NCBI GenBank assembly: GCA_001874335.1
Contig: MPDE01000005.1
Span: forward strand, 164,890 to 228,889
Reading direction: 5' to 3'
DNA from: Bacteroidetes bacterium MedPE-SWsnd-G2
Lineage (GTDB): Bacteria; Bacteroidota; Bacteroidia; Flavobacteriales; Flavobacteriaceae
DNA: 64,000 bases
Within the stretch, counting starts at the first letter, position 1. Each line of letters begins with the position of its first letter. The translations under genes and the position numbers were made by a program. Of this stretch, positions 26,712 to 36,500 are shown piece by piece. Below the pieces are notes generated by a model. That model ran no database searches and was not told where the DNA came from. It saw only the letters and a program-made list of their open reading frames with translations.

Positions 26712-28502
26712 ATGTCAACAAACCACGATACACACGATCACGACGATCACGGACATCATCATAAAGAAACATTTGTAACTAAATATATCTTTAGCCAAGA
26801 TCACAAGATGATTGCTAAACAATATTTGGTAACGGGTACGATAATGGGTGTTATTGGCGTGCTAATGTCAATTATGTTTCGTATGCAAATTGCATGGCCA
26901 GAAGAGCCAAATGTATTATTTGAAGCTTTATTAGGAAAATGGGCACCAGACGGTGTTATGGATGCTGATATTTATTTGGCGTTAGTTACAATTCACGGTA
27001 CTATAATGGTTTTCTTTGTATTAACAGCCGGATTGAGTGGAACCTTTAGTAACTTACTTATTCCATTACAAATTGGAGCAAGAGATATGGCTTCAGGATT
27101 CTTAAACATGGTGTCTTATTGGTTATTCTTTTTATCAAGTGTAATCATGATTATATCTTTATTTGTTGAAGCTGGACCAGCTGCAGCAGGTTGGACAATC
27201 TACCCGCCTTTAAGTGCTGTTGAAATGGCACAAGGTGGTTCTGGTATGGGGATGACCTTATGGTTAGTATCAATGGCAATATTTATCGCTTCTTCTTTAT
27301 TAGGATCGTTAAACTACATTGTTACAGTAATCAACTTACGTACTAAAGGAATGTCAATGACAAGATTGCCATTAACAATTTGGGCATTCTTTGTAACTGC
27401 TATTATTGGTGTTATTTCGTTCCCAGTATTATTATCTGCAGCATTGTTATTAATCATGGATAGAAGTTTTGGAACATCATTCTTCTTATCAGATATATTT
27501 ATTCAAGGTGAAGTATTGCATTACCAAGGTGGTTCTCCAGTATTGTTTGAGCACTTATTCTGGTTCTTAGGTCACCCTGAGGTATATATTGTATTATTAC
27601 CGGCCTTAGGTATTACTTCAGAAATTATTGCAACAAATTCACGTAAGCCAATTTTCGGTTACCGTGCCATGGTTGCTTCGATTTTAGCAATTGCATTTTT
27701 ATCTACAATTGTTTGGGGTCACCATATGTTTATTTCTGGAATGAATCCTTTCCTAGGGTCTGTATTTACATTTACAACCTTATTAATTGCAATTCCTTCA
27801 GCAGTAAAATCATTTAACTATATCACGACACTGTGGAAAGGTAATCTTCAGTTTAACCCTGCAATGTTGTTCTCAATTGGATTGGTATCAACATTTATTA
27901 CAGGTGGTTTAACGGGTATTATTTTAGGTGATAGTGCTTTAGATATTAACGTTCATGATACTTACTTCGTAGTTGCTCACTTCCACTTAGTAATGGGTAT
28001 TTCTGCACTTTACGGTATGTTTGCTGGTATTTACCACTGGTACCCTAAAATGTTTGGACGTATGTTAAACAAGAACTTGGGTTATATGCACTTCTGGATT
28101 ACTGCTATCTGTGCTTACGGGGTATTCTTCCCAATGCACTTTATTGGTATGGCAGGATTACCAAGACGTTATTATACAAATTCTAACTTCCCGTTATTTG
28201 ATGATTTATCAGATGTTAATGTTATCATTACTGTATTTGCAATCATCGGTGGTATAGCTCAAATCATTTTCTTATACAACTTCTTCGCAAGTATGTATTT
28301 TGGAAAGAAAGCAACGCAAAACCCTTGGAAATCTAATACCTTAGAATGGACTACTCCAGTGGAGCATATTCACGGAAACTGGCCAGGCGAAATTCCTCAT
28401 GTACACAGATGGGCTTACGATTATAGTAAACCAGGTCATGATGTAGATTTTGTACCTCAAGATGTGCCTTTAAAAGAAGGAGAAGAAGAATTACAACATT
28501 AA
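26712..28502 (+). CDS. coxA: Cytochrome c oxidase subunit I (A-type heme-copper oxidase)
   Basis: A 596-residue, 12-helix catalytic subunit. The heme and CuB ligands are visible: TIHGTIMVFF (heme a His), FLGHPEVYIV (cross-linked His-Tyr and the D-channel Glu), WGHHMFISGMNP (CuB His pair), AIPSAVKSFNY (K-channel Lys) and VAHFHLVMG (heme His pair). The first 20 residues are strikingly His/Asp-rich (STNHDTHDHDDHGHHHKE). It reduces oxygen to water and pumps protons. Last gene of the act-cox operon, closed by a perfect palindromic terminator. Subunits III and IV and the heme synthase lie about 19 kb downstream. Confidence 0.97.
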   Translation: MSTNHDTHDHDDHGHHHKETFVTKYIFSQDHKMIAKQYLVTGTIMGVIGVLMSIMFRMQIAWPEEPNVLFEALLGKWAPDGVMDADIYLALVTIHGTIMVFFVLTAGLSGTFSNLLIPLQIGARDMASGFLNMVSYWLFFLSSVIMIISLFVEAGPAAAGWTIYPPLSAVEMAQGGSGMGMTLWLVSMAIFIASSLLGSLNYIVTVINLRTKGMSMTRLPLTIWAFFVTAIIGVISFPVLLSAALLLIMDRSFGTSFFLSDIFIQGEVLHYQGGSPVLFEHLFWFLGHPEVYIVLLPALGITSEIIATNSRKPIFGYRAMVASILAIAFLSTIVWGHHMFISGMNPFLGSVFTFTTLLIAIPSAVKSFNYITTLWKGNLQFNPAMLFSIGLVSTFITGGLTGIILGDSALDINVHDTYFVVAHFHLVMGISALYGMFAGIYHWYPKMFGRMLNKNLGYMHFWITAICAYGVFFPMHFIGMAGLPRRYYTNSNFPLFDDLSDVNVIITVFAIIGGIAQIIFLYNFFASMYFGKKATQNPWKSNTLEWTTPVEHIHGNWPGEIPHVHRWAYDYSKPGHDVDFVPQDVPLKEGEEELQH

Positions 28503-28523
28503 GAAATTAATGTTTAAGCTAAC

Positions 28524-28553
28524 AAAAAGCCTTTCTATATAGAAAGGCTTTTT
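28524..28553 (+). terminator. Terminator of act-cox operon
   Basis: AAAAAGCCTTTCTA and its exact reverse complement (28524-28553) form a 14-bp stem with a T-run at the 3' end, 22 bases after the coxA stop. Confidence 0.88.
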
Positions 28554-28556
28554 GTT

Positions 28557-28564
28557 TATATTTG
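28557..28564 (+). promoter_or_regulatory. -7 box of ruvB, only 6 bases before ATG
   Basis: TATATTTG matches TAnnTTTG. It directly follows the coxA terminator, and only six bases separate it from the ATG at 28571, which implies a leaderless or near-leaderless transcript. Confidence 0.6.
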
Positions 28565-28570
28565 TGTGAT

Positions 28571-29593
28571 ATGAATGAAAATTTAGACCCTACAAACTCC
28601 AATTTCTCGCCTGAGGAAAATGACGTTGAAAAACGATTAAGACCGCTTTCGTTTGATGATTTTACAGGACAGGATAAGGTGCTGGAGAATCTACAAATAT
28701 TTGTTCAGGCTGCTAATCAAAGAGGAGAGGCATTAGATCACACACTTTTTCATGGTCCTCCCGGATTAGGAAAAACCACGTTGGCAAATATCTTGGCTAA
28801 TGAATTAGATGTATCTATTAAAGTAACTTCTGGCCCTGTATTGGATAAGCCAGGAGATTTGGCTGGCCTTTTAACCAATTTGGATGAAAGAGATGTGTTG
28901 TTTATTGATGAGATTCATAGATTGAGTCCAATAGTAGAGGAGTATTTGTATTCTGCTATGGAAGATTATAAAATCGATATTATGATTGAATCTGGACCCA
29001 ATGCGAGAACCGTTCAAATTAATTTGAATCCATTTACACTTGTTGGTGCTACCACGCGTTCAGGATTACTTACTGCACCTATGAGAGCTCGTTTTGGTAT
29101 TAGTAGTAGATTACAATATTATAATACAGATTTGTTAACGACCATTGTGCAGCGTAGTGGATTGATTTTGGATGTGCCGATTAGTATGGAAGCTGCTGTT
29201 GAGATAGCGGGTAGAAGTCGTGGTACACCTCGTATTGCTAATGCCTTGCTAAGACGTGTTAGGGATTTTGCTCAGATTAAAGGAAATGGAAAAATTGATA
29301 TAGGAATAGCGCGTTATGCTCTAGAAGCATTGAATGTTGATGCTCATGGATTAGATGAAATGGACAATAAAATATTGACTACTATTATCGATAAATTTAA
29401 AGGTGGACCTGTTGGCTTAACAACCTTGTCAACTGCTGTAAGTGAAAGTTCTGAAACTATTGAAGAAGTGTATGAGCCTTTTTTAATTCAGCAGGGTTTT
29501 ATTATCAGAACACCAAGAGGTAGAGAAGTAACCGAATTAGCATATAAACATTTAGGGAAGGCAAATCCTAACCTTCAAGGTGGCCTGTTTTAA
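28571..29593 (+). CDS. ruvB: Holliday junction branch migration helicase RuvB
   Basis: 340 residues from the ATG at 28571; a TTG at 28562 in the same frame overlaps the -7 box and is rejected. AAA+ ATPase with Walker A GPPGLGKT, Walker B LFIDEIHR, sensor 1 GATTRSG, and a winged-helix end with [19 protein letters not shown]. With RuvA it drives branch migration at Holliday junctions. RuvA is encoded 3.4 kb downstream rather than next door. The conserved core begins at [14 protein letters not shown], so the short N-terminus agrees with this start. Confidence 0.97.
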   Translation: MNENLDPTNSNFSPEENDVEKRLRPLSFDDFTGQDKVLENLQIFVQAANQRGEALDHTLFHGPPGLGKTTLANILANELDVSIKVTSGPVLDKPGDLAGLLTNLDERDVLFIDEIHRLSPIVEEYLYSAMEDYKIDIMIESGPNARTVQINLNPFTLVGATTRSGLLTAPMRARFGISSRLQYYNTDLLTTIVQRSGLILDVPISMEAAVEIAGRSRGTPRIANALLRRVRDFAQIKGNGKIDIGIARYALEALNVDAHGLDEMDNKILTTIIDKFKGGPVGLTTLSTAVSESSETIEEVYEPFLIQQGFIIRTPRGREVTELAYKHLGKANPNLQGGLF

Positions 29594-29610
29594 AATATGA
29601 AATTAATTTT

Positions 29611-29636
29611 TAGAAAGTATAAGCCTTAACTTTCTA
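29611..29636 (+). repeat. Strong hairpin just upstream of queG
   Basis: TAGAAAGT (29611-29618) and ACTTTCTA (29629-29636) are exact reverse complements, and the interior TAAG/CTTA can extend the stem. No T-run follows and it ends 5 bases before the queG ATG, so a translational or protein-binding role fits better than termination. Confidence 0.55.
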
Positions 29637-29641
29637 GTATC

Positions 29642-30565
29642 ATGAACAATTTAGAAACACATACAAAACTCATTAAATCCGAAGCTAAACGCCTCGGTTT
29701 TTTGTCTTGTGGGATTAGTAAGGCTGGATTTTTAGAGGAGGAAGCTCCCAGATTGGAACGTTGGTTAACGAATAATAGTCATGGTGAAATGACTTATATG
29801 GAAAACCATTTTGACAAAAGATTGGATCCAACAAAACTTGTTGAAGGCTCGAAAAGTGTAATTTCTTTATTGCTTAATTATTTTCCAGAAGACACTCAAA
29901 CTAATAATAGTTTTAAGTTATCTAAATATGCTTATGGTACAGATTACCATTTTGTGATTAAGGATAAGTTAAAGGAGTTTATGCATACAATTCAAACTGA
30001 AATTGGCGAAGTTAATGGTAGAGCTTTTGTAGATTCAGCCCCAGTTTTAGATAAAGCCTGGGCTGCCAAATCTGGATTAGGCTGGATTGGGAAACATAGT
30101 AATTTGTTGACTCAAAAAGTAGGTTCCTTTTATTTTATAGCCGAATTGATTGTGGATTTAGATTTGAATTATGATAATCCCACAACAGATCATTGTGGTT
30201 CCTGTACAGCGTGTATTGATGCTTGTCCTACCCAAGCAATCACCGAGCCGTATGTGGTTGATGGTTCTAAATGTATTTCGTACTTAACTATCGAATTAAA
30301 AAATAATATTCCTTCAGATTTTAAAGGTAAAATGGATGATTGGATGTTTGGCTGTGACGTATGTCAAGATGTTTGCCCATGGAATAGGTTTTCAAAAGCA
30401 CATAGTGAGCCATTGTTTAATCCACACCCCGATCTATTATCTCTTACCAAATCAGACTGGACAGAACTTACCGAAGATGTATTTAAATCGGTATTTAAAA
30501 AGTCGCCAGTAAAACGAACAAAATTTTCGGGACTGTCTCGAAATATCAAATTTTTAAAAGACTAA
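29642..30565 (+). CDS. queG: Epoxyqueuosine reductase QueG
   Basis: A 307-residue cytoplasmic protein. QueG performs the last step of queuosine synthesis on tRNA, using cobalamin and two 4Fe-4S clusters. Visible features are the N-terminal cobalamin-binding domain with [39 protein letters not shown], and the two cluster motifs [12 protein letters not shown] (near residue 181) and CDVCQDVCP (near residue 239). The length is slightly shorter than in enterics, which carry extra C-terminal repeats. It sits 48 bases after ruvB behind a hairpin and may be cotranscribed with it. Confidence 0.95.
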   Translation: MNNLETHTKLIKSEAKRLGFLSCGISKAGFLEEEAPRLERWLTNNSHGEMTYMENHFDKRLDPTKLVEGSKSVISLLLNYFPEDTQTNNSFKLSKYAYGTDYHFVIKDKLKEFMHTIQTEIGEVNGRAFVDSAPVLDKAWAAKSGLGWIGKHSNLLTQKVGSFYFIAELIVDLDLNYDNPTTDHCGSCTACIDACPTQAITEPYVVDGSKCISYLTIELKNNIPSDFKGKMDDWMFGCDVCQDVCPWNRFSKAHSEPLFNPHPDLLSLTKSDWTELTEDVFKSVFKKSPVKRTKFSGLSRNIKFLKD

Positions 30566-30586
30566 GCTTTAAAGTTAGAGTATTAG

Positions 30587-30594
30587 TATCTTTG
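30587..30594 (+). promoter_or_regulatory. Putative -7 box of malic enzyme gene
   Basis: TATCTTTG, 24 bases before the ATG at 30619, the normal distance in this window. It overlaps a TTG (30592) that would otherwise be the longest start. Confidence 0.6.
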
Positions 30595-30618
30595 AAACTT
30601 ACAAAACAATCGAAAACT

Positions 30619-32907
30619 ATGAGCAAGCAATCTAAAAGAAGAGAGGCTTTAGTATACCATGCAAAACCAACACCAGGAAAGATTAAGGTCGTTCCAACTA
30701 AAAAATATGCATCCCAAAGAGATTTATCTTTAGCATATTCTCCAGGAGTTGCAGAGCCATGTTTAGAAATAGAAAAAGACGTTGAAAATGTTTATAAATA
30801 TACAGCTAAAGGAAATTTGGTGGCTGTTATTTCTAATGGAACTGCGGTACTTGGATTGGGAAATATTGGACCTGAAGCATCTAAGCCGGTGATGGAAGGA
30901 AAAGGTCTTCTTTTTAAGATTTTTGCGGATATTGATGTTTTTGATATTGAAGTAAATACAGAGAATATAGATGAGTTTGTTGAAACTGTAAAAAATATAG
31001 CGCCAACTTTTGGAGGTATAAATTTAGAAGATATTAAAGCACCTGAAGCTTTTGAAATCGAACGCAGACTTAAAGAAGAATTAGATATTCCTGTGATGCA
31101 CGATGATCAACATGGCACAGCAATTATTTCTGCTGCGGCGTTAATTAATGCCTGCGAGCTTACCGAAAAAAATATATCAGACGTAAAAATTGTGATAAGT
31201 GGAGCTGGTGCAGCTGCAATTTCTTGTACCAGATTATACCAAGCTTTTGGAGCCAAACGGGAGAATATTGTCATGTTAGACAGTAAGGGAGTGATCAGAA
31301 ATGATAGAGAAACTCTAACGACTCAAAAAGCTGAGTTTGCAACTGATAGAAAGATTAACACATTAGATGAAGCCATGGTTGATGCCGATGTGTTTATTGG
31401 TTTGTCTATGGCAGATATTGTTACTCCAGATATGTTAAGAGTAATGGCTAAAGATCCAATTGTGTTTGCAATGGCAAATCCAGATCCAGAAATACCGTAT
31501 CAATTAGCAATTGATACAAGAGATGATATTATTATGGCAACTGGACGATCAGACCATCCTAATCAAGTGAATAATGTTCTTGGTTTCCCTTTTATATTTA
31601 GAGGGGCCTTAGATGTAAGAGCAACCAAAATAAATGAAGCCATGAAAATGGCTGCAGTTAAAGCATTGGCACAATTGGCAAAAGAGCCGGTGCCAGAGCA
31701 AGTAAATATTGCATATGGAGAAACAAGATTAACCTTTGGTAAAGATTATATAATTCCAAAACCTTTTGATCCAAGGCTAATTGCCGAAGTGCCACCTGCA
31801 GTGGCAAAAGCTGCGATGGATAGCGGCATTGCCAAAGAACCTATCACAAACTGGGAAAAGTACAAGGAAACTTTAATGGAACGTTTAGGTTCTGATAATA
31901 AACTGGTAAGGTTGTTATTGAATCGCGCAAAAACTAACCCTAAACGATTAGTGTTTGCAGAAGCCGATCAATTAGATGTTTTAAAGGCAGCCCAAATTGT
32001 ACATGATGAGGGCATCGCCATTCCTATTTTGTTGGGAAGACAAGATGCTATTGAAAAACTAAAGTTAGAAATAGAGTTTGATGCCGATGTCGAGATTATC
32101 GACCCTAAGGCAGATAAGGAGTCTGAACGTAAAAATAAATATGCACAAGTGTATTGGCAAAACCATAAACGTAATGGTGTGACTCAATATTCTGCTCAGA
32201 AAATTATGAGGGAACGTAATTATTTTGCTGCCATGATGGTTAATGAAGGTGATGCCGATGCGTTAATTTCTGGTTATTCAAGAAATTACCCTTCCGTTGT
32301 AAAGCCTATGCTTGATTTAATTGGATTAGCTAAAGGGGCAGAACGCGTGGCAACTACAAATGTGATGATGACAGAAAGGGGGCCAATGTTTTTGAGTGAT
32401 ACTTCGATTAACATTGATCCTAATGCACAAGAATTAGCAAAAATTGCTCAAATGACAAGTAAGGTGGTTAAGATGTTTGGTTTAGAGCCGGTTGTAGCCA
32501 TGATCTCCTACTCTAATTTTGGGTCTTCAAATAATGAGAGAACAACTAAAGTTAGGGATGCTGTAAAGATTTTACATAAACGAATTCCAGATTTATTGGT
32601 CGATGGGGAACTTCAAACCGATTTTGCTTTAAATAATGAACTTTTAATAGATCAATTTCCATTTTCTAAAATTGCGGGAAAAAAGGTTAACACCTTGATC
32701 TTTCCTAATTTAGATGCTGCAAATATTACTTATAAGCTATTAAAAGAATTAAACAAAGCGGAGTCTATTGGTCCAATAATGATGGGTATGCGTAAACCAG
32801 TGCATATTTTGCAATTGCATGCAAGTGTAGATGAAATTGTAAATATGGCGGCTATCGCAGTAATAGACGCTCAAGAAAAGGAAAAATACGCCCAAAAGCA
32901 CAAGTAA
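30619..32907 (+). CDS. maeB: NADP-dependent malic enzyme with phosphotransacetylase-like domain
   Basis: 762 residues from the ATG at 30619; an in-frame TTG at 30592 lies in the promoter box. The N-terminal half is malic enzyme (LAYSPGVAEPC, MHDDQHGTAIISAAALINA, then the dinucleotide fold VISGAGAAAISCTRL), decarboxylating malate to pyruvate. From about residue 430 a phosphotransacetylase-like domain follows (RLVFAEADQLDVLKAAQI, YFAAMMVNEGDADALISGYS). In MaeB enzymes this domain is regulatory and senses acetyl-CoA rather than catalysing. It supplies NADPH and pyruvate. Confidence 0.95.
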   Translation: MSKQSKRREALVYHAKPTPGKIKVVPTKKYASQRDLSLAYSPGVAEPCLEIEKDVENVYKYTAKGNLVAVISNGTAVLGLGNIGPEASKPVMEGKGLLFKIFADIDVFDIEVNTENIDEFVETVKNIAPTFGGINLEDIKAPEAFEIERRLKEELDIPVMHDDQHGTAIISAAALINACELTEKNISDVKIVISGAGAAAISCTRLYQAFGAKRENIVMLDSKGVIRNDRETLTTQKAEFATDRKINTLDEAMVDADVFIGLSMADIVTPDMLRVMAKDPIVFAMANPDPEIPYQLAIDTRDDIIMATGRSDHPNQVNNVLGFPFIFRGALDVRATKINEAMKMAAVKALAQLAKEPVPEQVNIAYGETRLTFGKDYIIPKPFDPRLIAEVPPAVAKAAMDSGIAKEPITNWEKYKETLMERLGSDNKLVRLLLNRAKTNPKRLVFAEADQLDVLKAAQIVHDEGIAIPILLGRQDAIEKLKLEIEFDADVEIIDPKADKESERKNKYAQVYWQNHKRNGVTQYSAQKIMRERNYFAAMMVNEGDADALISGYSRNYPSVVKPMLDLIGLAKGAERVATTNVMMTERGPMFLSDTSINIDPNAQELAKIAQMTSKVVKMFGLEPVVAMISYSNFGSSNNERTTKVRDAVKILHKRIPDLLVDGELQTDFALNNELLIDQFPFSKIAGKKVNTLIFPNLDAANITYKLLKELNKAESIGPIMMGMRKPVHILQLHASVDEIVNMAAIAVIDAQEKEKYAQKHK

Positions 32908-32948
32908 TCATTGCCTTTGTTTAACTAATAAAATGTAAATAATTTTAT

Positions 32949-32956
32949 TACATTTG
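32949..32956 (+). promoter_or_regulatory. Putative -7 box of ruvA
   Basis: TACATTTG, 22 bases before the ruvA ATG at 32979. No -33 element at good spacing. Confidence 0.5.
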
Positions 32957-32978
32957 AGTTCTAAACTAAATCAACTAC

Positions 32979-33560
32979 ATGATAACACACATTCAAGGAA
33001 AATTGGTCGAAAAAAATCCTACAGATGTTGTTATTGATTGTAATGGTGTAGGGTATTTACTAAACATTTCACTGCATACTTTTTCTCAAATTCCTGATAC
33101 TGAAAATTTAAAATTATTCACCTATCTTTTGGTGCGTGAAGATGCGCATACATTGTATGGGTTTTCAAGTGTTGCTGAGCGAGAAATTTTTAAATTACTT
33201 ATCTCTGTAAGTGGTATTGGAGCGAACACCGCACGTATGATGTTGTCGTCTTTATCTCCAAAGCAAGTTAGAGAAGGAATTGCCATGGGAGATGTGGCTT
33301 TAATTCAGTCTATTAAAGGGATTGGAGCAAAAACGGCCCAACGTGTGATTTTAGACTTAAAAGACAAGGTGATTAAAGTTTACGATTTAGACGAAATGTC
33401 AATGGTCGAAAGCAATACAAATAAAGATGAAGCGTTATCAGCTTTAGAGGTTTTAGGTTATACTAAAAAGCAGGCAGAACGCGTTGTAGATAAGGTAATA
33501 TCTAATAATTCTGAGGCTAATGTAGAGACCATTATAAAAGAAGCTTTAAAAAATTTATAA
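32979..33560 (+). CDS. ruvA: Holliday junction DNA-binding protein RuvA
   Basis: A 193-residue protein with the three RuvA domains: an OB fold (MITHIQGKLVEKNPTDVVIDCNG-type opening), tandem helix-hairpin-helix motifs (LLISVSGIGANTARMMLSSL and IQSIKGIGAKTAQRVILDLK), and a flexible linker with a C-terminal UBA-like domain (DEALSALEVLGYTKKQAERVV) that contacts RuvB. It binds four-way junctions and recruits RuvB, whose gene lies upstream. sprA follows 29 bases after the stop and is probably cotranscribed. Confidence 0.96.
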   Translation: MITHIQGKLVEKNPTDVVIDCNGVGYLLNISLHTFSQIPDTENLKLFTYLLVREDAHTLYGFSSVAEREIFKLLISVSGIGANTARMMLSSLSPKQVREGIAMGDVALIQSIKGIGAKTAQRVILDLKDKVIKVYDLDEMSMVESNTNKDEALSALEVLGYTKKQAERVVDKVISNNSEANVETIIKEALKNL

Positions 33561-33589
33561 TTGATTTGAGTACAACTAACCCCGATTTA

Positions 33590-36500
33590 ATGAAATCAAT
33601 AAAAACTTTATTGGCACTATCTTTCTTTGTGCTGATAAGTGCATTAGGGTATTCTCAAACCCTACCTGCTACTGATCAAGATTCAACTAAAACAGGGTTT
33701 GCTTTGGGGTCTATCGAAATGCCTAACCCTAATAGCATTGTTTCAAAATACACTTATGATCCAATCACAAATCGTTATATCTATACCGAAAAAGTTGGAT
33801 CCTTCAATATTAATTATCCAGTAATTCTAACTCCTGCCGAATATCAAAAGTTGGTTTTAGAAGAAAGTTTGAGGTCTTATTACAAGCAAAAAGTTGATGC
33901 TTTAGACGGGAAAAAGGGTGATGCAGAAGAACAAAAGAAAAATTTATTGCCTGAGTTTTATGTGAATTCAGATTTTTTCGAATCCATTTTTGGAGGAAAA
34001 ACAATAGAAGTTATACCTCAAGGTTCGGTTGAATTAGATTTAGGTGTTTTATTTACAAAACAAGACAATCCTACATTTTCACCGAGAAACAGAAGTAATT
34101 TCACCTTCGATTTTGATCAGCGTATCAGCTTGAGTTTATTGGGTAAAATTGGTACAAGACTTCAGGTAACTGCAAATTATGATACAGAGTCTACCTTCGA
34201 TTTTCAAAATTTAGTAAAGTTAGAATACACGCCTACCGAAGATGATATCATTCAGAAAATTGAAGTAGGTAACATAAGCATGCCTTTAAATAGCTCCCTA
34301 ATAACAGGAGCTCAAAGTTTGTTTGGTGTTAAAACCGAACTGCAATTTGGAAAGACCAGAGTTACGGCTGTATTCTCAGAACAAAAATCGGAATCTAAAT
34401 CGGTTGTTGCTCAAGGAGGAGGAACACTTGATGAATTCGAGTTTTTTGCAAGAGATTATGATGAAAACAGACACTTCTTTTTAGGTCATTATTTTAGAGA
34501 GAACTATGATGAAGCCTTAAGGCAATATCCGTTTATCAATAGTAACGTTCAGATTACAAGAATAGAAGTTTGGGTTACCAATAGAACCAATCAAACCGAA
34601 AATGTTAGAAACATTGCTGCATTCCAAGATTTGGGTGAAAGTGAAGTTATAGGTTTAGGCACAATACCTCCAGGCTTTGTAAATGTGCCTGCAGGTTCTT
34701 TTCCAGATAATGGTAATAACGACTTTGATCCTCTTAATATTGGAGGTCCTGGTTCGCAACTTACTTCTGCGGTAAGAGACATAACTACGGTTGAACAAGG
34801 GATTTTACCAACAGCAAACGAAGGTTTTGATTATGGGAAATTAGAGAATGCTAGAAAGTTAATTCAAGGATCGGAGTATCGCATAAACACACAATTAGGT
34901 TACATCTCTTTAAATCAGAGATTACAAAATGACGAGGTGTTAGCTGTCGCTTACCAATATACAGTTGGAGGTGAGGTGTATCAGGTAGGGGAATTTGCAA
35001 ATGATGGTGTCGATGCAACCGATGTAAATGAAGATCCGAATACAGGAAATCAAATTATTACTAATAATAACTTGGTTCTTAAAATGCTTAAATCTGCAGT
35101 TACAAGTGTAGATCAACCTATTTGGGATTTAATGATGAAAAACATCTATGACACTGGTGCATATCAGTTAAGTCAGGATGAATTTAGGTTAAATATCTTT
35201 TATACTGAGGCATCTCCATTAAATTATATTACACCTGAGGATGGAACTTCATTTCCAATTTTTGATAATAACTCACCATTTGACCCAACAGATGATACCG
35301 AGATTTCAGAAACGCCATTAATTCGATTATTTCATTTAGATCGACTTAATTTTAACAATGACCCTCAACTTAATGGTGATGGGTTTTTCGATTTTGTTCC
35401 AGGACAGACGGTATTGGTCGAAAATGGGAAAATAGTATTTACTAAGGCAGAGCCTTTTGGGCGTTATTTATATGATGTTCTTGATGATCCTGCTTTTTCA
35501 GGAGATTATGAAGATGATATCTATACCAATCCTAACCAAGAAAAATATGTATATGATATTCTTTATAAATCAACTAAAACAGCAGCTTTAGATGAGGCAG
35601 AAAAGAATAAGTTTCAAATAAAAGGGCGTTACAAGTCATCTGGAGGCGATGGTATTCCTATTGGTGCATTTAATGTGCCCCGTGGGTCGGTTACCGTTAC
35701 AGCTGGTGGACGTGTTCTTGTTGAAGGTGTTGATTATACCGTAAATTATCAATTAGGTCGTGTACAAATTTTAGATGAATCTCTAAAAGCAAGTAACACA
35801 CCAATTAATGTTTCGGTTGAGAATAATGCGGTTTTCGGTCAGCAAACAAAGCGTTTTACAGGAATTAATGTTGAACATCAGTTCAACGAAAATTTTGTGT
35901 TAGGAGCAACATTCTTAAACTTGAATGAAAGACCTGTAACACAAAAAGCGAATTACAATTCAGAATCTATTAATAATACCATTTGGGGATTAAACGGTAA
36001 CTATTCTACCGAAGTGCCATTCTTTACAAGGTTGGCTAATAAATTACCAAATGTTGATACCGATGTGCCTTCTAATCTATCGGTTAGAGGTGAGTTTGCG
36101 TATTTATCTCCAGGAGCTCCAAAGGGAACAGACTTTAATGGAGAAGCTACAGCATATGTAGATGATTTTGAAGGGACTCAAGGAAATATCGATTTAATGT
36201 CGCCACAATCATGGTTTTTATCGAGTAGACCGAGAGAACTTGGTCGAGTTTATGCCGAAGGAAATGAAGATGAAAATGGTAAACAAAACGGATTTGATAG
36301 AGCCTTATTAAACTGGTATACCATCGATCCTATTTTCTACTCAAGTCAAAGACCAAGTGGAATTAGTGATGAAGATTTATCAAACCTTTATTCCAGACGT
36401 GTATTTATAGACGAGATTTTCCCTCAAATAGATTTGGTTCAAGGCCAAAGTACAGTGATCAACACTTTAGATTTAAATTACTATCCAGAAGAGCGAGGAC

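Noticed and set aside
28562..28570. TTG start three codons upstream of the ruvB ATG
   Set aside because: Lies inside the promoter box; RuvB starts at the ATG.
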